In this document: positions 6,988 through 12,687 of the stretch, one piece after another
How positions within the stretch are numbered: the stretch's first letter is position 1
Layout of the letters: the number at the start of each line of letters is the position of its first letter
Assembly: GCA_937995555.1 (NCBI GenBank)
Contig: CALKJX010000182.1
Coordinates: forward strand, 1-12,687
Direction of reading: 5' to 3'
DNA length: 12,687 bases
Origin: an uncultured Elioraea sp.
Lineage (GTDB): Bacteria; Pseudomonadota; Alphaproteobacteria; Acetobacterales; Acetobacteraceae
Position numbers and translations under genes: made by a program
The notes under the pieces: model-generated
The model's database searches: none
The model's input: the letters and a program-made list of their open reading frames with translations, nothing else
What the model was told of the DNA's origin: nothing

Positions 6988-7938
6988 TCAGCCGCGCGCG
7001 TCCGGGCGCTTGCGGCCCAGCACGTGATGCGCGCCCTTGTGCGGTTCGGCGGCGTTGAGGAAGACCGGCGGCTCGAAGCCGCACATGGCGTACCAGCCGT
7101 TCAGCGTCGCCTCGTCGATGGTCCAGTTGTAGAACGTGTTGAGCATGTCCATGTAATTGATGGCGTTGTCACGATCCTCGCCGGCCAGTTCAAGAACGTA
7201 GGTGAAGCGCTGCTCCGCGGTCGCGAGCGCCCGGTGGTAGTGCCTGCGCGAGGACAGCACGAACTCCGAAGCGTGATAGGTCGGCGCATAGACCATCACG
7301 TAGAGCTCACCGCCCGGCCTGACCGTGAGCGCGACATTGCGGAACGCGACCAGCGGATCGTGGGTGCACATGACAACACCCCAGCACAGGGTGAAGTCGA
7401 AAGCCCCGTGCAGGTCGGGCCTGCCCTCGGCGATCTCGAACAGGTCCAGCCGCTCGACATCGCTGTTGAAACGCCGGGTCGATTTCAGCCCGTGCTCGGA
7501 CACGTCGACCGACTTCACGGAGGCGCCGAGTGCCAGCAGCGTGCGGGTCCAGCGCCCGGCGCCGCAGCCGACGTCGAGGCAACGCTTGCCCCTGAAATGG
7601 TCGATCGGGAGTTTCGGCGCCAGATGGAGGCGACCGCCGATGCCGCGCCGATTGGCCCGCGCAGCCCGCCCGGTGATCCATTTCACCGCCCCGGCGAGGA
7701 TGCCATAGCGACGGCGCAGCAGGTAATCCGGCACGCCTGTCAGTTCCTCGATCCGGTCATCGATGTACTCGTCCGAGGTCTCGACACCAGTGTGACGCAC
7801 GAAGCCCCGCTGGCCGTCCAGGAACAGCTTCCACTGTCCGTCGAACTGCGCGTCATAGGCGACGGGCTCGTACTGGCCCGAATACTCGTCACGCCAGACC
7901 ACCCGATCGTGGTCGAAATGCGGGTTCACCGGTGGCAT
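6988..7938 (-). CDS. Class I SAM-dependent methyltransferase
   Basis: This 316-residue cytoplasmic protein has a Rossmann-type methyltransferase domain in its middle. Motif I, CLDVGCGAGRW (120-130), binds S-adenosylmethionine. The acidic Asp145 after the second strand (SVDVS) should bind the ribose. A later GGELYVMVY strand completes the fold. The N-terminal ~115 residues include DAQFDGQWKLFLD and an Arg-rich stretch (75-105). The C-terminal part is rich in aromatic residues. The substrate is not recognisable; small molecule, sugar or lipid are all possible. The ATG at 7938 follows GGAG by five bases, better than the in-frame start at 7983. GC content is clearly lower than neighbours: three 60-base lines count 35, 31 and 35 G+C. 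It splits tctBA from tctC. Confidence 0.8.
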   Translation of the reverse strand: MPPVNPHFDHDRVVWRDEYSGQYEPVAYDAQFDGQWKLFLDGQRGFVRHTGVETSDEYIDDRIEELTGVPDYLLRRRYGILAGAVKWITGRAARANRRGIGGRLHLAPKLPIDHFRGKRCLDVGCGAGRWTRTLLALGASVKSVDVSEHGLKSTRRFNSDVERLDLFEIAEGRPDLHGAFDFTLCWGVVMCTHDPLVAFRNVALTVRPGGELYVMVYAPTYHASEFVLSSRRHYHRALATAEQRFTYVLELAGEDRDNAINYMDMLNTFYNWTIDEATLNGWYAMCGFEPPVFLNAAEPHKGAHHVLGRKRPDARG

Positions 7939-7968
7939 CGCGACTCCAGCAGTTCGGTGAGGCGGCCC

Positions 7969-7981
7969 GTGCCCGGGGCAC
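7969..7981. promoter_or_regulatory. 13-base palindrome upstream of the methyltransferase
   Basis: GTGCCC-G-GGGCAC is a perfect odd-length palindrome 31 bases before the methyltransferase start, in the 233-base divergent gap to tctC. Its position near the expected 5' end of the minus-strand transcript suits an operator. In DNA this GC-rich it could be chance. Confidence 0.25.
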
Positions 7982-8111
7982 ACGCTCGCCGCTCATCGGG
8001 TCCGTCCGCCCCTCGGGCAGGTACCATCCACGGCATGAAGCGATCCGAGATCCGACCGGGCGCCATTCTCACCCCTGCCCCGGCTTGTCAACGCGACCTG
8101 CCCCGCCCGAC

Positions 8112-8139
8112 TTGAACGGCCTCTGCGCTCGACTAGTCT
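8112..8139 (+). promoter_or_regulatory. Candidate sigma-70 promoter for tctC
   Basis: TTGAAC (8112-8117) is followed 16 bases later by TAGTCT (8134-8139), giving a plausible -35/-10 pair. The start codon of tctC is 32 bases beyond the -10 box. TTGAAC matches four of six bases of TTGACA. It is the clearest promoter-like pair I can see in the window. Confidence 0.4.
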
Positions 8140-8171
8140 CACGCCGAACCACTTCGGGGAAAACGTCCGCC

Positions 8172-9134
8172 ATGCGCCTGATCGCCGCTGCCCTCGCCGC
8201 CCTGATCGCGGCCACGCCTGCCCTCGCCCAGGACTGGCCCGGCCGCGACCCCGTCCGCATCATCGTCTGCGCGCCCGGCGGCAGCACGGTCGACCTCACC
8301 GCGCGCCTCTGGGCCGATGCGATCAAGGAACAGATCGGCGGGCATGCGATCATCACCGAGCCGCGCGCCGGCGCGGGCGGCATGATCGGCGCGGAGGCGG
8401 CCGCCCGCGCACGCCCCGACGGGCACACGCTGCTGGTCTGCTTCCCCGGCAGCTTCACCATGATCCCGCATCTGCGCAGCAACCTGCCGATCGATCCGCT
8501 GAACGATCTTCGGCCGGTCGCGCTGCTCGCGACCGCGCCGTTCGTGTTCGCCGCCGATGCACGCGTCGGCCGCACATTGCCCGAGTTCCTCGCCAGGGCA
8601 CGCGCATCCGGTGCCGACCTGTCGTACGCCAGTGTAGGCCCAGGCAGCCTCGCCCATCTCGGCATGGAACTGTTCAAGCTGCGCACGGGGGTACGGCTGG
8701 AGCACGTGCCCTATCGCGGCAGCCCCGAGGCGATGACGGATCTGCTCGGCGGCCGGATCGCCGCCTTCATCACGCTGCTCTCGGCGGTCCAGGGCCACAT
8801 CACGGAGGGCAAGGTGGCGGCGCTGTTCGTCACCGGCGAGAGCCGGATGCGCGCGCTGCCCGACGTGCCGACCGCGCGCGAGGCGGGGCTGCCGGATCTC
8901 ACGGTGGTGACATGGCACGGGCTGTTCGTGCCGCGCGCGACCCCCGAGCCGATCGTGCAGCGGATCGCGGCGGCGGTCGCGGCGGCACGCGGCTCGGCGG
9001 CGCTGCGCGAGGGGCTCGCGCGCGCGGGCTCCGACCTGCCAGGCCATGGCCCAGCCGAGGCCGAGGCGCATATCCGCGCCGAGAGCGAGACCTGGAAGGG
9101 TGTGATCCAGGCCGCCGGGATCACCGTGCAGTGA
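8172..9134 (+). CDS. tctC: TTT-family solute-binding protein (TctC / Bug family)
   Basis: This periplasmic protein captures a carboxylate and delivers it to a TctAB membrane pair. It is 320 residues with a clean Sec signal peptide at 1-19 and predicted cleavage ALA|QDWP. Family motifs follow: PGGSTVDLTAR near the mature N-terminus, EPRAGAGGMIGAEAAARARPDG around residues 60-80, LSYASVGPGSLAHLGMELFK mid-protein, and VPYRGSPEAMTDLLGGRI after it. The ATG at 8172 starts the signal peptide; GGGGA lies 11 bases upstream. The stop overlaps the next gene's GTG by a GTGA junction, so the two are coupled. Its natural partner may be the tctBA pair on the opposite strand 1.4 kb away, but many Bug proteins are orphans. 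The substrate is unknown. Confidence 0.93.
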   Translation: MRLIAAALAALIAATPALAQDWPGRDPVRIIVCAPGGSTVDLTARLWADAIKEQIGGHAIITEPRAGAGGMIGAEAAARARPDGHTLLVCFPGSFTMIPHLRSNLPIDPLNDLRPVALLATAPFVFAADARVGRTLPEFLARARASGADLSYASVGPGSLAHLGMELFKLRTGVRLEHVPYRGSPEAMTDLLGGRIAAFITLLSAVQGHITEGKVAALFVTGESRMRALPDVPTAREAGLPDLTVVTWHGLFVPRATPEPIVQRIAAAVAAARGSAALREGLARAGSDLPGHGPAEAEAHIRAESETWKGVIQAAGITVQ

Positions 9135-9865
9135 CGGTGCTGGCGGGCAAGCGCGCGATCGTCACCGGCGGGACGCGCGGCATCGGCCGCGCGATCGCCG
9201 AGGCGTTCACGCGGGAAGGCGCCCGCGTCTCGGTCTGCGCACGCGGCGCCGACGGTGTGGCGGCAGCGCGCGATACCTTCGCCGCGCACGGCGCGGTATG
9301 CGATCTCGCCGATGGCGATGCCGTGCGCCGCTACGTCGGGGACGCGGCCGCGGCACTTGGCGGGCTCGAGATCCTGGTGAACAACGCCTCCGGCTTCGGC
9401 GCGACCGATGACGAGGCCGGCTGGGCGGCAAGCCTCGCGGTGGACGTGATGGCCTCGGTGCGCGCGAGCCACGCCGCGATCCCCCACATCGCCGAGGCGG
9501 GCGGCGGATCGATCGTGCATGTCTCGTCGATCTCGGGGCTGCAGCCGAGCCCGCGCACGCCACCTTACGGCGCGGCGAAGGCGGCGCTCATCCACTACAC
9601 CACGTCCCAGGCGGCGGCGCTCGCGAAGCAGAACATGCGGGTGAACTGCGTCGCTCCAGGCTCGATCGAGTTCCCGGGCGGGTCGTGGGAGCGGCGGCGG
9701 CTCGCGGGCGATCCGCTCTACGGCCGCGTCCTCGCCGGCATCCCGTTCGGCCGGCTCGGCACGCCCGAGGAGGTGGCCGAGGTGGTGCTGTTCCTCGTCT
9801 CACCGGCGGCGCGCTGGGTGACCGGGCAGACCATCACCGTGGATGGCGGGCAGATGCTGACGTGA
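9131..9865 (+). CDS. Short-chain dehydrogenase/reductase (SDR), NAD(P)-dependent
   Basis: This is a classical SDR of 244 residues, a cytoplasmic oxidoreductase probably acting on a hydroxyl/keto substrate. The nucleotide-binding TGGTRGIG is at 12-19 and NNAS at 84-87. Catalytic Ser133, Tyr146 and Lys150 (YGAAK) are present, with the C-terminal TVDGGQM. The CAR at 36-38 after the second strand suggests NADP(H) preference. The usual structural Asn of the catalytic tetrad appears replaced by Asp105 (in LAVDVMAS). The GTG start at 9131 overlaps the tctC stop by four bases (GTGA), so it is translated with the transporter gene and may process the imported compound. The gene ends nine bases from the convergent phnE stop. 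It is similar in length to FabG and PhaB but lacks their diagnostic patterns. Confidence 0.9.
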   Translation: MTVLAGKRAIVTGGTRGIGRAIAEAFTREGARVSVCARGADGVAAARDTFAAHGAVCDLADGDAVRRYVGDAAAALGGLEILVNNASGFGATDDEAGWAASLAVDVMASVRASHAAIPHIAEAGGGSIVHVSSISGLQPSPRTPPYGAAKAALIHYTTSQAAALAKQNMRVNCVAPGSIEFPGGSWERRRLAGDPLYGRVLAGIPFGRLGTPEEVAEVVLFLVSPAARWVTGQTITVDGGQMLT

Positions 9866-9874
9866 GCCGCCCGT

Positions 9875-10702
9875 TCAGGCCCCGACGATCAGGGCGCGCC
9901 GCAGCCGTGCGCTGGTCAGGTCGATCGCATACACCGCGACCAGGATCAGCAGGATGATCGTGCTCGCCTCGCCCCAGTCGTACACCCGCAGCCGGTCGGA
10001 GAGCTGGTAGCCGATCCCGCCAGCGCCGACGATGCCGAGGATGGTCGCCGACCGCGTGTTGCTCTCCCACATGTAGAGGGCCGAGGCGAGCATGTTCGGC
10101 AGCACCTGCGGCAGCAGGCCCCAGCGGATCGTCTCCGCCCCCGACGCGCCGGCCGAGCGTGCGCCGTCGAGCGGTTTGCGGTCGGTGTTCTCGATCGCCT
10201 CGGAGTAGAGCTTGGCGAGGGTGCCGGCATCGACGAGCGCGATCGCCATGATCCCGGCAAGCGGGCCGAGACCGACGGCGCGCACGAACACGATCGCCCA
10301 GATCAGGTGGTCGAGGCTGCGCAGCGCGTCGGCGAAACGGCGGAAGCCGAACTGCAGCATCCGCAGCGGCAGGGTGTTGCGGGCGCAGGCGAAGCCGAGC
10401 GGCAGCGCGGCCAGGGCGCCCAAAAGCGTGCCGAGCAGCGCCATCGCCACCGTCTCGCCGAGCGCCCAGAGCCATTCCGGCAGGTGCTCCCAGCCCCTGG
10501 GCGGCAGCATCATCGCCGCGGCGCCCGCCAGGCGCGGCAGGCCGTCGACGAACTTCGCGCCGATCAGCTCGAACGCGATCGCCGCGTAGAGCATCAGGCC
10601 GACCAGCAGCGCCGCCCAGGCCCGCGCCGGCCACGGGTTCGGGCGCCCGGCGGCGAGCAGCGCCTCCAGCCGCGCGCGCTGGCCCTCGCCGCCGTCCTTC
10701 AT
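9875..10702 (-). CDS. phnE: Phosphonate-type ABC transporter permease PhnE (second copy)
   Basis: This inner-membrane permease belongs to an ABC importer of the phosphonate/phosphite type. It is 275 residues with about five to six membrane segments (roughly 30-47, 82-105, 132-158, 218-232, 247-262). The cytoplasmic loop that docks on the ATPase is at 168-193 (EAIENTDRKPLDGARSAGAS). IVGAGGIGYQL (224-234) is typical of PhnE. Its ATG overlaps the upstream permease stop by ATGA, so both are made together. The close similarity in the loop and the GAGGIG region shows the two arose by duplication. They probably form a heterodimeric channel. Confidence 0.93.
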   Translation of the reverse strand: MKDGGEGQRARLEALLAAGRPNPWPARAWAALLVGLMLYAAIAFELIGAKFVDGLPRLAGAAAMMLPPRGWEHLPEWLWALGETVAMALLGTLLGALAALPLGFACARNTLPLRMLQFGFRRFADALRSLDHLIWAIVFVRAVGLGPLAGIMAIALVDAGTLAKLYSEAIENTDRKPLDGARSAGASGAETIRWGLLPQVLPNMLASALYMWESNTRSATILGIVGAGGIGYQLSDRLRVYDWGEASTIILLILVAVYAIDLTSARLRRALIVGA

Positions 10703-11577
10703 GCCCCAGCCCCATGCATGATCCGCCCGCGCAGCGCCTCCGAGGCCCAGTCGATCGCGAACACGGTGCAGGCGACGATCAGCAGGATCGCGCCCGCGTC
10801 GTCGTAGTAGGAAAGCCTGAGCGCCTCGTAGAGCTCGAGGCCGATCCCGCCCGCGCCGACGAAGCCGATGATGGTGGCCGAGCGGACATTCACCTCGAAG
10901 CGCCAGAAGGTGAACGAGATCCAGTTCGGCAGCACCTGCGGCAGCGCGGCGAAGACGATCTCATCGCGCGGCGACCCGCCCGCGGCGCGCACGCCTTCGA
11001 GCGGCTTCATGTCGATGTTCTCGTTGGCCTCGGCGAACAGCTTGCCCTGCGCGCCGAGCGTGTGCAGCGCGATCGCCAGCACGCCGGCGAGCGGGCCGAG
11101 GCCGAAGGCGAAGACGAAGATGATGGCGAAGACGAGATCGGGCACCGCGCGGGCGAATTCGAGCACACGCCGGCTGATCCAGTAGGCGACCGGTCCGGGC
11201 GTCAGGTTGGCGGCGGCCGGGAACGACAGCAGTGCGCCGCCGAGCGTGCCGAGCCCGGTCGCGAGCAGGGCCATCAGCAGCGTGTCGGCGAGCAGCCGCA
11301 GCCACTTGCCGAGCCCCCAGTACCACTCGGACAGGTCCTCGATCACCTGACCGGAACGGATCGGCGGCACCAGCAGGCTGAAGAACTCGCGGACCCGCGG
11401 CAGGCCGGCGACGAGGCGGACCGGATCGAAGCCGCCGAGATCGGCAGCGAGCAGGACGGCGGCGGCGAACAGGATTGCCCCCAGCGCCGCCCGGCTCCGC
11501 CGACGTCGCCGGTAGGCCGCGAGCGCGTCGGCAAGGACGCGCGCGCGACCGTCCCGGACGGCCAGCGCCGTGCCCAC
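10699..11577 (-). CDS. phnE: Phosphonate-type ABC transporter permease PhnE (first copy)
   Basis: This is the first of two tandem permeases, 292 residues. It begins with a basic cytoplasmic stretch (AYRRRRRSRA, 21-30) followed by a membrane segment (31-47). Further hydrophobic segments lie at about 97-120, 147-172, 233-247 and 262-276. The ATPase-docking loop is at 183-207 (EANENIDMKPLEGVRAAGGS) and the signature VGAGGIGLELYE at 240-251. The start is a GTG at 11577, three bases after the phnD stop; no ATG fits as well. There is no strong ribosome site, so translation probably depends on coupling to phnD. The 3' end overlaps the next phnE by four bases. Confidence 0.92.
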   Translation of the reverse strand: MGTALAVRDGRARVLADALAAYRRRRRSRAALGAILFAAAVLLAADLGGFDPVRLVAGLPRVREFFSLLVPPIRSGQVIEDLSEWYWGLGKWLRLLADTLLMALLATGLGTLGGALLSFPAAANLTPGPVAYWISRRVLEFARAVPDLVFAIIFVFAFGLGPLAGVLAIALHTLGAQGKLFAEANENIDMKPLEGVRAAGGSPRDEIVFAALPQVLPNWISFTFWRFEVNVRSATIIGFVGAGGIGLELYEALRLSYYDDAGAILLIVACTVFAIDWASEALRGRIMHGAGA

Positions 11578-11580
11578 GCC

Positions 11581-12483
11581 TCAGCCGCCGCGGCGGCGGG
11601 CGTCGCGCAGCAGGCGGCGGCTCTCGATCGTGCTCTCGTACTTGGACAGGTCCACCCGCACGAAACCCTGGGTCTCGCCGTGCGCGACGGCGCGCGCGAG
11701 ATCCGGCCGGTCCTTGTGCAGGGTGAGGAAGAAATCGGTCAGGGCCTGCTTCAGATCGGCCGGCGTGTCGCGATGCACGATGACGGGCGGCGCCGGCACC
11801 AAGTCGCTCTCCCAGACCACGCGGATCTGGTCGCGCCGCAGCATGCCCTTGTCGATCATGGTGCGGATCTGCCCGTAGCCGTCGCCGCGGGTGGTCCAGG
11901 TGAAGGCGGCGTCGTAGGTGCCGTTCAGCACGCCGAGCACCGACTGGGTATGTCCGCCCGAGACGGGGCTGTTGAAGAAACGGTCCAACGGCTTGCCCAT
12001 CTTGGCGAACTCGACCGTCGGCACCAGGAACCCCGAATTGGAGTTGGGCTCGGTGCGCGCGACGATCTTGCCGCGCAGGTCGTCCACGCTCTGATAGGGG
12101 CTGTCGGCGCGGACGATCAGCACGGCGTTGTAGCCGAGGTTCCCGTCCTTATCGAGCGCGGCGACCAGCGGCTCGACGCACTGGCATTCGAGCCAGGACC
12201 CGGCGAAGGCCGAGGGGCTGGTCCAGGCGAAGTGGATCTGCCGCGCGATCAGGGCGTTGTTCACGCCGATGAAGTCGGAGGCGGTGAACAGGCGCACCGG
12301 CACGCCGAGCTTCTGGCTGGCGTAGGGGATGAAGGCGTCGAACGAGGCCATCGCCTGGGTCTGCGTCTCGACCGGAATCACCCCGAAGCCAAGCTCGCGC
12401 ACCTCGCCTCGCCAATCGGCCGCGGCCGGCGCGGCGGTCACCGCGGCGGCAAGCAGGCCCAGCAGGAGCGACCGTCGTGTCAT
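11581..12483 (-). CDS. phnD: Phosphonate/phosphite-type ABC transporter substrate-binding protein PhnD
   Basis: This periplasmic protein binds an oxyanion such as a phosphonate or phosphite and passes it to the PhnEE channel. It is 300 residues. The signal peptide is 1-22 and starts TRRSLLLG, which resembles a Tat motif as well as Sec; cleavage is probably APAAA|DW. PhnD-family features include FGVIPVETQ near the mature start, FAWTSPSAF (85-93), VRADSPYQSVDDLRGK (124-139), and GGHTQSVLGVLNGTYDAAFTW in the C-terminal half. The ATG at 12483 is used because AGGAGAG lies six bases upstream; another in-frame ATG is at 12504. It sits between phnC and the permeases, the standard order. The exact ligand cannot be read from sequence. 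Confidence 0.92.
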   Translation of the reverse strand: MTRRSLLLGLLAAAVTAAPAAADWRGEVRELGFGVIPVETQTQAMASFDAFIPYASQKLGVPVRLFTASDFIGVNNALIARQIHFAWTSPSAFAGSWLECQCVEPLVAALDKDGNLGYNAVLIVRADSPYQSVDDLRGKIVARTEPNSNSGFLVPTVEFAKMGKPLDRFFNSPVSGGHTQSVLGVLNGTYDAAFTWTTRGDGYGQIRTMIDKGMLRRDQIRVVWESDLVPAPPVIVHRDTPADLKQALTDFFLTLHKDRPDLARAVAHGETQGFVRVDLSKYESTIESRRLLRDARRRGG

Positions 12484-12517
12484 TGCGCACTCTCCTCGTG
12501 TCATGGTGGGTTTGCGG

Positions 12518-12687
12518 TCACGCCGGCTCGAGGAACGGGACGGGCGCCGCATCGGCCTCCGTCTCGTCGCCGGCGTAGAGGTCGTCGAGCATGGCCTTGT
12601 CGAGGGCGGCAGGCGGCCCCTCGAACACCACGCGGCCGGCGCGCAGCGCGACGATCCGGTCGGCGTAGTCGCGCGCGAAGCCGACAT
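12518..12687 (-). CDS. phnC: Phosphonate-type ABC transporter ATP-binding protein PhnC (C-terminal part)
   Basis: Only the last 55 residues are visible; the rest lies off the right edge. The fragment reads FARDYADRIVALRAGRVVFEGPP, then DDLYAG. It matches the region after the H-loop in PhnC ATPases, where the nucleotide-binding domain ends. The Walker and signature motifs are outside the window. The protein would power the PhnD-PhnEE importer at the inner face of the membrane. The tail after YAGD is acidic and unconserved. The stop is 34 bases before the phnD start. Identification rests mostly on context plus this short match. Confidence 0.85.
   Translation of the reverse strand, partial: VGFARDYADRIVALRAGRVVFEGPPAALDKAMLDDLYAGDETEADAAPVPFLEPA

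Noticed and set aside
7024..8115. Plus-strand open frame of 363 codons opposite the methyltransferase
   Set aside because: The minus strand carries a clear SAM-binding motif. The plus frame has no recognisable fold.
1..12687. CRISPR array, tRNA, rRNA, transposase or phage genes
   Set aside because: No regularly spaced repeats, cloverleaf-like sequence, transposase or phage-type protein could be found on reading.

Overview
The window is about 12.7 kb of very GC-rich DNA (many 60-base lines exceed 70% GC). It fits a high-GC alphaproteobacterium, probably Rhodospirillales/Acetobacteraceae. The reasons are a PhaR-type PHA regulator, a PHA synthase encoded as small pieces, a Bug/TctC solute-binding protein and strong G/C third-position codon bias. 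The taxon is an inference from gene style, not from a marker gene. I see no tRNA, rRNA, CRISPR array or insertion sequence, and no gene-free stretch longer than 300 bases.

Region 1 (1-4107) is a polyhydroxyalkanoate (PHB) cluster. On the minus strand it reads: a small PhaE-like accessory protein, a short class III-type PHA synthase (PhaC fold with Cys-Asp-His triad), PhaA thiolase, then PhaB acetoacetyl-CoA reductase, which runs off the left edge. phaR, the PHA-responsive regulator, is divergent on the plus strand across a 119-base gap. PhaA condenses two acetyl-CoA, PhaB reduces the product to (R)-3-hydroxybutyryl-CoA, and the synthase polymerises it. The most interesting spot is 2930-3066. 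There the coding signal of the PhaE-like protein passes into the PhaC frame with no good start codon, so this is either an unusual 137-base gene overlap, a fusion broken by one extra base, or a recoding site.

Region 2 (4289-4723) holds one XRE-type helix-turn-helix regulator on the plus strand, downstream of phaR.

Region 3 (4777-9865) is a tripartite tricarboxylate transporter (TTT) locus in two pieces. tctB-tctA (membrane subunits) lie on the minus strand. tctC (periplasmic binding protein) lies on the plus strand, translationally coupled to a short-chain dehydrogenase. Between them sits a SAM-dependent methyltransferase gene whose GC content is visibly lower than its surroundings.

Region 4 (9875-12687) is a minus-strand phosphonate-type ABC transporter operon, phnC (partial)-phnD-phnE-phnE, with two tandem permeases in tightly packed order. 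No C-P lyase or other phosphonate-catabolic gene lies inside the window, so the actual substrate (phosphonate, phosphite or a related oxyanion) is open.
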